A stretch of 64,000 nucleotides of DNA, taken from the NCBI GenBank assembly GCA_002338655.1, contig DDIU01000036.1, positions 72,058 through 136,057 of the forward strand. Direction: 5' to 3'. Shown piece after piece: positions 9,274 to 18,200 of the stretch. Each line of letters starts with the position of its first letter. Positions within the stretch are counted from its first letter, which is position 1. Source of the stretch: Flammeovirgaceae bacterium UBA1842. Its GTDB lineage: Bacteria; Bacteroidota; Bacteroidia; Cytophagales; Cyclobacteriaceae. Under the pieces are notes generated by a model. That model saw only the letters and a list, made by a program, of their open reading frames with translations, did no database searches and was not told the origin of the DNA. The translations under genes and the position numbers were made by a program.

Positions 9274-11457
9274 TTAAAAATGATGTTTTCTTCTTTTCCG
9301 TAAATTGCTTAAGAAAGTAGATTCATACTCTTTACTAGTGAAGTAACTTTTACTTGGAAGTAATTTTGTTAGGCGATTTAAGTTTTTGATATTGCCACTT
9401 AAACTCGAATATTTTTTGTTTAGAGCTCTAAAACACTGCTTATATCGACTTTTAATTAAATTATCTGGAGAATCGAGATTTAAATAAAGAAAGTCAATAA
9501 ATCGAGCTATATTAACCCATTTATAATTATAATCTAACCTAAAATAATACTCGATAGAAGATTGGATAAATTGGTCTAGAGCTTTTCTATCAATTGTTAG
9601 TTGATCATGTGATTCAGTTACAATTATTATATCATCTAATTGGTAAAGAGCATTTTCAAAAATCTCTATTTCTAAATCTCTTGTATTCAACAATTTATAT
9701 AATTGTTTACAATATATATTAAGAGAATTTTGATACTTAAGTTTCTTTAAAAGCCTATTTGACTTGTCATATCTAGAAGCAATTAATAAATCATCAATTG
9801 AAATGTTGGTTTGAAGAATTAACACTTCAAATGCAGCAGCTCGTTGTATATCTAATTCATTACTATACAATATTTCAGTAATCTCACTTTTATAATCATT
9901 TAATTCAATTGAAAAATTATTGTCAGCAAAGGCATGTAAATATATTATAGCGACTTTCTTGAGCCTAGCATCTCCTGGATTCAGAAAAGATTTGTAAACA
10001 GGTAGATTAATTAATTTATTTTTTTTACTAACCTTTAACTCTAACTGTAAGAAGAATTCACTCCAAAAATTAAATAACTCATCACTCGCCAACTTTAGCT
10101 TTTCTATATCTAAATCCTTTAATTCAACGAAATCAATTCCTAATAAATCATCAGTAACTAAGTTAATCATGCAGAGGGCATGTTCGTTCAGCAATAATAG
10201 TTGGTCATTTTCCAAAACTGGATTAGCTAACTCATCATTTATTAAAGCTTTTAGGTCTTCTAATTCTGATTCTATCGTTGACTTTGGTAAAAATTCAAAG
10301 TAATCCTTATAGAAATTAAGAATATCTTTAAATCCACCTTTCTCTATATTCATCATTAAAACGCATGATGAAATTATCTCAGATTTAATTTCTTCATTCA
10401 GTTCTTGACTATCAACTAAACGCTTTAGCGTTTCTAACAAGTAGTCAATCTGTTCTGGAATATAATTTAATGGTTGCTCTAATTGAGTATTGATCCAATT
10501 AGCTATCCACATCATTAAATTCTGTGATGAATTCCTTTTAATTACATGAATTTCAGAAGGGTGTTCTGTGTATTCATCTAAAGCTAAATTAATTGTTAAC
10601 AAGTAATGTAAACATTTAACTTCATCGTCAAGAACATAAGAGTCAAAAGATAAGTATAAGCTCAGAAGACTCAATCTTAATTTATTTTCTTGTTTTTCTA
10701 ATAGGTTAAAAATATATTCATGAACTCTTAAATTTGAATTTTTTTTCTCAAATAAAGGGCTTAAGGTAGTATATAGCATCTCACTATCTTTGTACTCAAG
10801 AACCTTATTTACCCAAACAATATATTTAGTAATATTTTCATGATTTGAATCTAAATTTTCTTCCTCTTCTATTTTAGATCCTTTATCATTTTCAACTATA
10901 TTTTTGGGCAATTCCTTCAATATAAATTCATCATAAAAATCTATTCCATATTTGATGAATAACCTTTCAAACTGTTCTTTTGAATAACTTAACTCAGTAG
11001 CAAGTAAAAATTTTTCATCTACACTAAGTAGTTCTTTTCTCAAAGTATCCTTTATGTAGTCTTCAATGAATTGTGGGATGTTTTCAACAGAAAGTACTTT
11101 ATAAATTATTTTATAGGCCACTTTATTGTCAATTACTCCGAATGAAAGCCCTATTAACTCGTTAGCTAATGTTGACCTTTTCATATTGTTGACCATATGT
11201 TTCGACAAATTGACTACCCCAATTTGGTCAAACTCCATTAAGTTATCCGCATTTACCTGTGAACCATAAATACTATTTAATACTGGAATTGCAGATGATA
11301 GTGTTGAATTATTTACACCTTCTAAATTATATAATGAACAAACTTTTAAAAACGTCTTTACTGCACTTATCCTTTCACGAAAATTTGAATAAGATCCAAT
11401 TCTACTCGCTATAAATCCGATCAGCTGAGCCTGTTTAGAATTAATCTGGGATCTCAT
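9274..11457 (-). CDS. Large all-helical protein of unknown function, partner of KAP NTPase
   Basis: The 727-residue protein (ATG 11457) has no signal peptide or membrane segment. It is rich in Leu, Ile, Lys, Asp and Asn with a repeating amphipathic-helix pattern, suggestive of an HEAT-like or TPR-like solenoid. The C-terminus ends in a strongly basic stretch (LRKRRKHHF). I recognise no catalytic motif. It overlaps the end of the KAP frame by 17 bp, so the two are translationally coupled. Base composition is clearly more AT-rich than the flanking housekeeping genes, a sign of horizontal origin. It may be an effector or scaffold of a two-gene defence-type system. Confidence 0.75.
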   Translation of the reverse strand: MRSQINSKQAQLIGFIASRIGSYSNFRERISAVKTFLKVCSLYNLEGVNNSTLSSAIPVLNSIYGSQVNADNLMEFDQIGVVNLSKHMVNNMKRSTLANELIGLSFGVIDNKVAYKIIYKVLSVENIPQFIEDYIKDTLRKELLSVDEKFLLATELSYSKEQFERLFIKYGIDFYDEFILKELPKNIVENDKGSKIEEEENLDSNHENITKYIVWVNKVLEYKDSEMLYTTLSPLFEKKNSNLRVHEYIFNLLEKQENKLRLSLLSLYLSFDSYVLDDEVKCLHYLLTINLALDEYTEHPSEIHVIKRNSSQNLMMWIANWINTQLEQPLNYIPEQIDYLLETLKRLVDSQELNEEIKSEIISSCVLMMNIEKGGFKDILNFYKDYFEFLPKSTIESELEDLKALINDELANPVLENDQLLLLNEHALCMINLVTDDLLGIDFVELKDLDIEKLKLASDELFNFWSEFFLQLELKVSKKNKLINLPVYKSFLNPGDARLKKVAIIYLHAFADNNFSIELNDYKSEITEILYSNELDIQRAAAFEVLILQTNISIDDLLIASRYDKSNRLLKKLKYQNSLNIYCKQLYKLLNTRDLEIEIFENALYQLDDIIIVTESHDQLTIDRKALDQFIQSSIEYYFRLDYNYKWVNIARFIDFLYLNLDSPDNLIKSRYKQCFRALNKKYSSLSGNIKNLNRLTKLLPSKSYFTSKEYESTFLSNLRKRRKHHF

Positions 11458-12091
11458 CTAATATCAATTTTACAGTTTCAAAATCATAGTCTCTTATTGC
11501 TTTGTCAAATTCTCTTGAATTATCAATAACTGAGCTAATTTCATCAAAGCTCTTATCCAGTGTCAAGTATAGATATGGTAAAAAATCTTTAGACAGCCAA
11601 CTTGGAGCTAAAAGATATATGAAACTGAAAAGTGCATTTAAATCATTCTTGTTTGGATATAAAGTAACTTCATAAGATTCATTACTATATTTTGATTGTA
11701 TATTGAAATCAGGTATTTCATCTATTCTAGAGTACTTTATATATTCAAGTAATCGTGGGACTTTAATTAAATCTTCATAAGCAAAAGGAAAATCGTTTTT
11801 TAGTACAGTTAATACTGCAAGTGGTCTTAAGTCATTCGTAATTACACCAGGCATTAAACTATTTTCACTTTCTTCCCTGATTTTTGCAATTGAATAATCT
11901 GTTATGAATGAATTTATTAACCCAATCATTTTCCTTGGATTAACTACATCATTGTAAGCAATTATAAAAATAATGTCATCTAAGACATTCGAATCATTTA
12001 TTTCTTTAATTATTGGTAATTCTGGAGGTCCTTCAATTAACTTTCTCGCAAAATTCCTCATATTATCAGGTATTATGGGGGGAATATGCAC
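11441..12091 (-). CDS. KAP NTPase, C-terminal part after the amber codon
   Basis: This frame of up to 216 residues continues directly from the NTPase part. GTG 12091 (or ATG 12061, MRNFARKLI) could restart translation. The segments NPRKMIGLINSFI and LRPLAVLTVLK resemble the helical lid region that follows the P-loop core in KAP and related STAND/AAA proteins; an Asn-Pro-Arg-Lys box of this kind usually helps couple nucleotide state to partner contact. It overlaps the 727-residue helical protein by 17 bp. Confidence 0.55.
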   Translation of the reverse strand: MHIPPIIPDNMRNFARKLIEGPPELPIIKEINDSNVLDDIIFIIAYNDVVNPRKMIGLINSFITDYSIAKIREESENSLMPGVITNDLRPLAVLTVLKNDFPFAYEDLIKVPRLLEYIKYSRIDEIPDFNIQSKYSNESYEVTLYPNKNDLNALFSFIYLLAPSWLSKDFLPYLYLTLDKSFDEISSVIDNSREFDKAIRDYDFETVKLILDEIPD

Positions 12092-12097
12092 AACATG

Positions 12098-12985
12098 CTA
12101 AAAAAACTTCTCTAAATAATATGCTCCGTCTTGCTGAGTAAAACCTAATATTTTATTTGATTCAATAACTGCCCTTTTAACTATTAAGGGATCACACGCT
12201 ATCAAAAATATGCACCCTGGAATATTTAGAAATGTTTTAATGGTTTCTAGAGCATTAATGACTTTGCCATGTTCACATCTATCAAGGTCATCTACAAAAA
12301 TTACGATCTTTTTGATTTCACCTTTATCGATGGTGTTTCTAATCATCTTTTTAAACTCCATCTCAAACTGTTCTTCAGACTCAAATGGTTTTCTAGTTAT
12401 TGATGTACTGGACGTTACTACAAGTTGCAATACGGAATAAAGGAGTGTTCCTATTATTCCCATGGAACTTATTGTCGCTAAAACACTCAGTGCATTAAAT
12501 AAAAAATTATCATCTCCTTCAAACAATATAAGCCATCTATAAGCAATATATAATAGCAGAAAAAATAGTGATACGATTGGAAGTAAATGATGTAGATTAA
12601 TAAGTTTATTATACTTTTTAAAATATCTTCTTATTTTCTTAAAAATCAATACATCTGAACCGTAACTAAACTGACTGTAAACATCATCTATAGGGATTTC
12701 TAATTGTTCAGAAATATCCAGTATAAACTTTCTTCTTAAACCTTCACTTTGATGCTTCCAGACGTTAACAACAATGAATTTAATCTTGGGTAATTTAGAA
12801 ACATTATCTTGGATAAATCCGACTGTAGTTGATTTACCTACACCCCACTTTCCGAATATCCCAATGTGCAATGGAGTTTCTTGAGTTTGAATAATATCTA
12901 CTATTTCACTGGCTAGATTAGCATGACCAAATCTATCTTTCGAAATATCATCAAGAACTTTATCGGTAAGGTATTTTTTAGCCAT
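12098..12985 (-). CDS. KAP NTPase, N-terminal part with Walker A, membrane segments and Walker B
   Basis: From ATG 12985 there are 295 residues: Walker A GKWGVGKST (45-53), two hydrophobic segments (about 132-155 and 161-190), Walker B IVIFVDDLDRC (227-237), and the sensor-like IFLIACDP. This order, with membrane helices between the two nucleotide-binding motifs, is typical of the KAP family. The protein is predicted to sit on the inner face of the cytoplasmic membrane. It ends prematurely at an amber codon. It lies downstream of the truncated enoyl-CoA hydratase fragment with only AT-rich sequence between, so it may be read from the comEC operon or from its own promoter. Confidence 0.85.
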   Translation of the reverse strand: MAKKYLTDKVLDDISKDRFGHANLASEIVDIIQTQETPLHIGIFGKWGVGKSTTVGFIQDNVSKLPKIKFIVVNVWKHQSEGLRRKFILDISEQLEIPIDDVYSQFSYGSDVLIFKKIRRYFKKYNKLINLHHLLPIVSLFFLLLYIAYRWLILFEGDDNFLFNALSVLATISSMGIIGTLLYSVLQLVVTSSTSITRKPFESEEQFEMEFKKMIRNTIDKGEIKKIVIFVDDLDRCEHGKVINALETIKTFLNIPGCIFLIACDPLIVKRAVIESNKILGFTQQDGAYYLEKFF

Positions 12986-13026
12986 GCCCAAACATGTTAC
13001 TTTTATAAAAAATTAAATATATATAA

Positions 13027-13254
13027 TTAATTCATAGAATCATATTGTTGTAGGTATGCCAAGTCAGCACCGGCACAAAATGCTTTACCATTGGCCTTTA
13101 GCACAATCACTTTTGCATTTTCATCGTCTGCTGCTGTAGTGAACGCCTTTTTCAGCTCAGATACCACCTCAAAATTAAGTGCGTTGCGTTTATCCGGTCG
13201 GTTAAGGGTAATATACCCTATTCGATTAGCTGCTGAATATTGTATGTATTTCAT
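13027..13254 (-). pseudogene. Truncated 5' copy of the enoyl-CoA hydratase gene
   Basis: It encodes 75 residues starting MKYIQYSAANRIGYITLNRP and running in family sequence as far as FCAGADLAYLQQ, then five unrelated residues and a stop. It lies 21 bp after comEC, exactly where the native start of the hydratase gene should be in the phoH-GNAT-comEC-hydratase-HDAC operon. Its distinct N-terminus is therefore probably the ancestral one, left behind when the island inserted. A fragment this short cannot form a crotonase active site. Confidence 0.9.
13044..13215. repeat. 172 bp direct repeat, copy B (inside truncated enoyl-CoA hydratase copy)
   Basis: This is the partner of 8945-9116, with 169 of 172 bases identical by eye. 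It marks the comEC-side boundary of the KAP island. Similarity stops abruptly at ATTGTTGTAGG on one side and fades to protein-level similarity on the other. Confidence 0.95.
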
Positions 13255-13275
13255 AATTATAGTTTAGGTCTGCTT

Positions 13276-15369
13276 CTACAATCTAACTTCAATGGCCCCT
13301 TCATGATAGATGGAATAACAATTAAGGCTCAGTTTAGTTGCCTCCTCCCTAAGCCGATCCGCTGTAAACTTAGACAGTGAGCCGTCCAAAAATACCTTAT
13401 CGAATTCAAAGCGTTGCATTAGCCAGTCCAACTTTCCATTGAATGACTTCCCCAGTAAGATGATGTCACATTTTACCTTCTTTTTCAACATCATCCTTTT
13501 GTTGATTTTATTATCCAATATAATGATCGACTTACCATGCCAGTACAGGACATCCATATCTTCAGTATGGTGAGAATTAGTTTGTGGAAATAACGTAGCG
13601 TGCTGTACCCCTGATTTTAAATGGTTGGGAGTAACGTGAAACCTTCTTCTATTAGCATCATTCCAAAAGTCCTGATCTGTAAACAGTTGGGAGTTGCCAG
13701 CAGAAATAAAATCTATGGCAGTATTACCGTTTACCCTATAAAAGGTCATTTTATTCAATTCATTATTATCAGCAATCCTCGTCCATTGAATATATGAAAA
13801 TACAAAAACCAGGGTCACACCCGCATATAGGTATCTGATATTTCGATATTGAAGAAGGAGTACGAACATCAAGAGGCTGCCAATAATCAACCAGGATTGA
13901 GGGGTAGTAATATAAATATCGGTAAGCTGACTGTGTGGAATGTCTTTAATTACAAACACCAACTCATTGATATAGTAGATGATTCGCTCCAAAATTGAAC
14001 CTAAGATTTCATACAATACTGGGATAGGGCTTGACATTAAAATGCCTATTCCACCAATCAAAATGATAAATGCTCCCGGTATGACTATGAGGTTAGACAA
14101 GAAGAAAAAAGTGGGAAATTGATGAAAATACAATAACCCCAGCGGGAACGTGGCCAGTTGTGCAGCAATTGCAACACTTGTTATAGCCCAAATTTTATCG
14201 ACAATAAAATATTTGCTTACAAAGGAGCTATATATTTTAGGCTGGAGATATACAATGCCCAATACTGCCAAAAATGATAGTTGAAAGCCTACAGACATGA
14301 TTAAATATGGGTTATATATCAGTAGTGCAAAAGCAGAGGCGGCCAGTGTATTATAAATATTTGTGTTCCTTCCTGAGGCTTTAGATAAGGCTATAAAACT
14401 AAACATGGTAACTGCTCGGAGTACTGAGGGGGAAAACCCGGTAACTGCCGCGTATGTCCAGAGGCTAGAAAGAGCCAGCCCAGCAAAAAGCCATCTGCCA
14501 GCCGCTGTAGAATTTAACTTGCTGAACAGCAACAAGATAATAGCATATATGATACCTACATGCAACCCCGAAACAGCTAGGACGTGCATTGCTCCTGAAG
14601 CGGAGTAAGCGTTTTTGATATCATCATCTAAGCCGTCTTTTACTCCTAAAATCAAAGCCAATGCTATATTTCTTTCCCTTGGCTTTACAATAGCTGATGA
14701 AAGGGTTTCTGTAGCCCAATGCCGTATTTTAAGTGCATTGGTCATTAAATAATTGCCCTTATTCTCCCCTATTAAAGTGATCTGATTCTTATGAACAAAA
14801 TCGTTGTGATATATATTTTGAAATGAGAGAAAACGTTTATAATCAAATTCTCCCGGGTTGGCAGGTGGATTGAGCAACTCTGGATGACCATGAATCAACA
14901 ATTGATCTCCGTATTTAAATTGGCTTGAATCGGCCTTGCTCATGTAGACGTAAACTTTGCCTTCCGCCCCTATCCATTTTGAATTTGAAAGAATTGTTGA
15001 AACCTTAACTAAATATCGATATGATTTGTCTGTTTCGGTAGCTGGTTCAGCTATACTCCCAATATATGCGTCAGCGGTAGGTAAGTTGATTATGTTGTTA
15101 TCATCGAGAGATTGGTTGGATATTGATAGATTGAAATAACCTAGTGCCGTAAAGGTTAAAAAACCTACTATCGAAAAAGCTACATTGAACTTGGTAAAGG
15201 CTTTTTTTCTTAATACTACCCAGAGGATAAGGTACAATCCGGATATTATAACCGCCAAATAAAAAGCTTCTTGCCTTGAAACCAATTGATCGGTATAAAT
15301 GCCCAATAATATACCGCCAATAAAGAAAATGGTGATTCTCACAAAAGCATATGGTACCCACTTGACCAT
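13276..15369 (-). CDS. comEC: ComEC/Rec2-family DNA uptake channel protein
   Basis: The 697-residue protein has two or three N-terminal membrane helices, an OB-like soluble region with the PPANPGEFDYKRFL motif, and a large multi-helix competence domain with HVLAVSGLHVGIIYAIILLL, the hallmark of ComEC. The C-terminal about 170 residues are soluble and lack the metal-binding His motifs of the metallo-beta-lactamase domain found in Gram-positive ComEC. It would carry single-stranded DNA across the inner membrane in natural transformation. It is co-directional with phoH and a GNAT gene (5 bp from the latter). Confidence 0.92.
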   Translation of the reverse strand: MVKWVPYAFVRITIFFIGGILLGIYTDQLVSRQEAFYLAVIISGLYLILWVVLRKKAFTKFNVAFSIVGFLTFTALGYFNLSISNQSLDDNNIINLPTADAYIGSIAEPATETDKSYRYLVKVSTILSNSKWIGAEGKVYVYMSKADSSQFKYGDQLLIHGHPELLNPPANPGEFDYKRFLSFQNIYHNDFVHKNQITLIGENKGNYLMTNALKIRHWATETLSSAIVKPRERNIALALILGVKDGLDDDIKNAYSASGAMHVLAVSGLHVGIIYAIILLLFSKLNSTAAGRWLFAGLALSSLWTYAAVTGFSPSVLRAVTMFSFIALSKASGRNTNIYNTLAASAFALLIYNPYLIMSVGFQLSFLAVLGIVYLQPKIYSSFVSKYFIVDKIWAITSVAIAAQLATFPLGLLYFHQFPTFFFLSNLIVIPGAFIILIGGIGILMSSPIPVLYEILGSILERIIYYINELVFVIKDIPHSQLTDIYITTPQSWLIIGSLLMFVLLLQYRNIRYLYAGVTLVFVFSYIQWTRIADNNELNKMTFYRVNGNTAIDFISAGNSQLFTDQDFWNDANRRRFHVTPNHLKSGVQHATLFPQTNSHHTEDMDVLYWHGKSIIILDNKINKRMMLKKKVKCDIILLGKSFNGKLDWLMQRFEFDKVFLDGSLSKFTADRLREEATKLSLNCYSIYHEGAIEVRL

Positions 15370-15374
15370 GGTAT

Positions 15375-15812
15375 TTATACCTTTTTTGTCATTTTCTGGT
15401 GCACAATATCACATTCTAAAAAGGTATTGCCAGTAGGTTGAAAACCAAACTTGGTATAAAGTGGCATAGCTTCAATTTGCGCATTGAGATAAAGCAGCTG
15501 ACCTTTAAAATCCTCATGATTTGAAATACCGTCAAGACAGGCTTTCATTAAGGCACTCCCTACCTTTATATTCCGGTAAGATTTTGAAACTGCAAACCGC
15601 TCCAACTTGATGCCTTCACCAGTAAAGCGCCACCGGCAAGTACCACAGGGTTCGGTGTCAAATAGTGCCAGATAGTGTACTGATTCCTCCTCAAAGGCAT
15701 CGTATTCTTCTTCCCGCGGTACTTTTTGTTCTTCAATAAAAACTTCACCCCTGATCTTAAAGGCTTTGTCCAAATCCTCTTTTTGTTGAATGGTAATTAC
15801 CTTCAAGTTCAT
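15375..15812 (-). CDS. GNAT-family N-acetyltransferase (ElaA-like)
   Basis: The 145-residue single-domain protein has the AFKIRGEVFIEEQKVPREEE N-terminal signature of ElaA-type GNATs, followed by the acetyl-CoA pyrophosphate loop region LERFAVSKSYRNIKVGSALM. The tail FGFQPTGNTFLECDIVH matches the substrate-side strand. It would transfer an acetyl group to an unknown amine. Its start overlaps the phoH stop by 4 bp and it sits 5 bp before comEC, so it belongs to that operon. Confidence 0.85.
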   Translation of the reverse strand: MNLKVITIQQKEDLDKAFKIRGEVFIEEQKVPREEEYDAFEEESVHYLALFDTEPCGTCRWRFTGEGIKLERFAVSKSYRNIKVGSALMKACLDGISNHEDFKGQLLYLNAQIEAMPLYTKFGFQPTGNTFLECDIVHQKMTKKV

Positions 15813-16759
15813 TGTTTATTGGTATTATCTGCATCATCGTAAGCGGATATGATTTCACGTACCAATTTGTGCCTGACTACATCCTTACCTGACAACTCGA
15901 TAAAACCAATGCCTTTTATGTCTTTTAATATCCCCATTGATTCAATCAATCCTGATTTTTGTCTTGGTGGCAAATCGATTTGAGAAATATCACCTGTGAC
16001 AATCACTTTAGAATTCGGTCCCATACGCGTTAGAAACATTTTGATTTGCATGGGGGTAGTATTCTGGGCTTCATCCAATAAAATGAAGGCGTTGTTCAAG
16101 GTACGTCCACGCATATAGGCCAATGGAGCTATCTCGATTATATTATTTTCCATATAATATTTCAGCTTCTCTGAAGGCACCATGTCATACAGGGCGTCAT
16201 AAATAGGTCGCAAGTATGGATCAAGCTTTTCCTTCAAATCACCAGGCAAGAACCCTAGTGTCTCCCCCGCCTCTACCGCTGGACGTGTAATGATGATCTT
16301 TTTTACCTGTTTGTTTTTTAATGCCTTAACTGCCAATGCAACAGAAATATAGGTTTTACCGGTACCCGCAGGCCCAACGGCAAAGACAAGATCCTGCTCC
16401 TTTACGGCATATACCAATTTTTGCTGATTGATAGTTTTAGGCTTTATAATAAAACCCTTGGTGCCATATACCAGCACTTCCTCTTCATCGGTCAATTTTA
16501 CTTCTGCAATCTCAGAGAGATAATTTTGAACATTCTCCTCTGTCACTTTACCATATTTATGATAATGGTCGATCAGTGAATTGAGAATATCATTAATCTT
16601 GAGAATTTCAGTAGTTGATCCCTTGATCCGGATTTCATTACCCCTAGAGACTATCTTGCTTTGTGGGAAAGCTGAGGCGACTTCATTGATGTTCTTATTT
16701 TCTACTCCCAGAAAGTCCAACAACGATACATTTTCTAGAGTTATTACTTTTTCTACCAA
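15809..16759 (-). CDS. phoH: PhoH family ATPase
   Basis: The 316-residue protein has an N-terminal KH-like RNA-binding segment (about 30-90), Walker A GPAGTGKT (129-136), the PhoH hallmark RPAVEAGETLGFLPGDLKEK, Walker B LDEAQNTTP and VTGDISQIDLP. In bacteria with ybeY/ybeZ this ATPase is linked to RNA metabolism and ribosome maturation. The start is TTG 16759; a TAG two codons upstream excludes a longer form. It leads the phoH-GNAT-comEC-hydratase-HDAC operon. Confidence 0.92.
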   Translation of the reverse strand: MVEKVITLENVSLLDFLGVENKNINEVASAFPQSKIVSRGNEIRIKGSTTEILKINDILNSLIDHYHKYGKVTEENVQNYLSEIAEVKLTDEEEVLVYGTKGFIIKPKTINQQKLVYAVKEQDLVFAVGPAGTGKTYISVALAVKALKNKQVKKIIITRPAVEAGETLGFLPGDLKEKLDPYLRPIYDALYDMVPSEKLKYYMENNIIEIAPLAYMRGRTLNNAFILLDEAQNTTPMQIKMFLTRMGPNSKVIVTGDISQIDLPPRQKSGLIESMGILKDIKGIGFIELSGKDVVRHKLVREIISAYDDADNTNKQ

Positions 16760-16891
16760 ACGCTAATTAATTTTAAATGGAATTTTTAATGGGCAAATTT
16801 TAACTAGTTTTGCTAAACAAAAATAAGGAATAACATCTGGTGAACAAACAAGGTGTATATTAATTAGAAGTACAATTCTCCGATAATTTCT

Positions 16892-17659
16892 ATGGCCATA
16901 ATCACATTTTTATCAGACTTCGGTGAAAGTGACCATTACGTAGCAGCGGTAAAAGCTAAAATACTCTCTATCAATAATGCACTTCAGATTGTGGACTTAA
17001 GTCACCAGATAGCGGCATGTGACGTTGCCCATGGGGCTTATGTGCTCAACTCAGTGTTTAGGGATTTTCCGGAAGGCACGGTACATCTCGTTGCAGTCAA
17101 CTCTGCAGGTCAGCCTGGTGACTCACAAATAGCCATCAAATTGGAAGGCCATTATTTTATAGGTACTGATAATGGGTTATTTGGGCTTATCAGCGATCAA
17201 AACCCTGAATATCAGGTAGATATAAATATTAGTAAACAAGCGAGCACATTTCCAACTAAACAAATATTGGCCGAAGCCGCTGCAAAAATAGCTGGTGGCA
17301 CGAGTATTACTGACATTGGGCAGCCAATTGAGCACTACAAAAAAATGCTTGGTAGGCATTTGAAGGCCAATAAAAGCCTGATTTCAGGCCATGTAATCAG
17401 AGTAGATCATTTTGGGAATTTGATTACCAATATTGACAAAACCGCATTTGATATCCTAAGTAAAGGAAAGGCATATAATATCACTTTCAGCAGGGAGAAT
17501 AGCCGCAGAATACATGAGAATGTAAACAATGTGGATGCTGGGGATATTTTTATTATTTTCAATGACCAGCATAAATTGGAGATTGGTATAAATCAGGGTA
17601 ATGCCGCAGAATTGCTGGGTCTTGGGTATGACAGCCCGGTGATGATTAATTTTGAGTAG
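16892..17659 (+). CDS. S-adenosylmethionine hydrolase (SAM hydroxide adenosyltransferase, DUF62)
   Basis: The 255-residue protein has the N-terminal FLSDFGESDHYVAAVKA motif (the Asp that binds the ribose), VDLSHQIAACDVAHGAY, and the C-terminal domain motif VIRVDHFGNLITNI. Family members split SAM into adenosine and methionine with water; halogenases of the same fold differ at the halide pocket and are rare. The gene is divergent from phoH and is followed by a heptanucleotide repeat tract. Confidence 0.88.
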   Translation: MAIITFLSDFGESDHYVAAVKAKILSINNALQIVDLSHQIAACDVAHGAYVLNSVFRDFPEGTVHLVAVNSAGQPGDSQIAIKLEGHYFIGTDNGLFGLISDQNPEYQVDINISKQASTFPTKQILAEAAAKIAGGTSITDIGQPIEHYKKMLGRHLKANKSLISGHVIRVDHFGNLITNIDKTAFDILSKGKAYNITFSRENSRRIHENVNNVDAGDIFIIFNDQHKLEIGINQGNAAELLGLGYDSPVMINFE

Positions 17660-17736
17660 ATTAATGAGTAATCAGACAACAGTAGTTAGTATTTAGATAA
17701 AGTATTTATTTCAATTCTATTTGCTTACTACTATTA

Positions 17737-17827
17737 CTGACTACTAACTACTGACTACTGACTACTAACTACTGACTACTGACTACTAACTACTAACTAC
17801 TGACTACTGATTACTAACTACTAACCC
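17737..17827. repeat. Heptanucleotide tandem repeat CT(G/A)ACTA
   Basis: Thirteen consecutive 7 bp units, alternating CTGACTA and CTAACTA with two degenerate units, run right up to the ATG at 17828. A reverse-complementary TAGTTAGTA lies just upstream at about 17682-17690 and could pair with the tract. The copy number and 7 bp period suit slipped-strand variation. Confidence 0.9.
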
Positions 17828-18121
17828 ATGCTAATACGAACAGTAAGAATGACATTTCAGGAAGACAAAGTGGAAGATTTTCTAAAAGTCTTTAATGAGA
17901 GTAAAGAAAAAATCCGTCATTTTAAAGGCTGTCGGCACCTGGAACTAAATAAAGATTACCATGCTGAAAATATTTTTTCAACTTACAGTATTTGGGAAGA
18001 TGATGCGGCTTTAGACAATTATCGGCATTCAGAATTATTTGCAGGCGTATGGAAAAGCACCAAGGCTTTGTTTAAAGAGAAGCCCGTGGCCTTCTCTTCT
18101 GAGAAATATATTGAAGTTTGA
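17828..18121 (+). CDS. Antibiotic biosynthesis monooxygenase-fold protein
   Basis: The 97-residue protein has the dimeric ferredoxin-like ABM pattern: MLIRTVRMTF strand, a helix with VEDFLKVFNESKEKI, GCRHLELNKD, then FSTYSIWEDDAALDNYRHSELF. Small proteins of this group handle quinones or reactive carbonyls, or only bind ligands; the reaction cannot be told from sequence. The start codon abuts the last repeat unit of the heptamer tract, so leader length depends directly on repeat number. Confidence 0.8.
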   Translation: MLIRTVRMTFQEDKVEDFLKVFNESKEKIRHFKGCRHLELNKDYHAENIFSTYSIWEDDAALDNYRHSELFAGVWKSTKALFKEKPVAFSSEKYIEV

Positions 18122-18200
18122 CTCTCCTGAACCTAACTCACCAAAAATAAATATTAGTCAAACCTTTGTTTTATGGTCATCGTACCATTACTTTGTATTT

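Larger units (their letters stand above)
11441..12985 (-). pseudogene. KAP-family P-loop NTPase gene interrupted by an in-frame TAG
   Basis: Taken together, 12985-11441 is one continuous frame of 515 codons broken only by TAG at 12098-12100. KAP NTPases (family of PifA of plasmid F and Kidins220) typically carry membrane segments between Walker A and Walker B, and this one does. The amber follows Tyr-Tyr-Leu-Glu-Lys-Phe-Phe, where relatives usually continue with Gln and a hydrophobic strand, and the next in-frame codons give HVVHIPPIIP. A CAG-to-TAG change would explain it. Readthrough or reinitiation at GTG 12091 could still give function, so the two parts are also listed separately. Confidence 0.7.

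Noticed and set aside
13027..13254. Short hydratase copy as a functional small protein
   Set aside because: It ends five residues after the repeat boundary, lacks most of the crotonase fold, and is best explained as a leftover of insertion.
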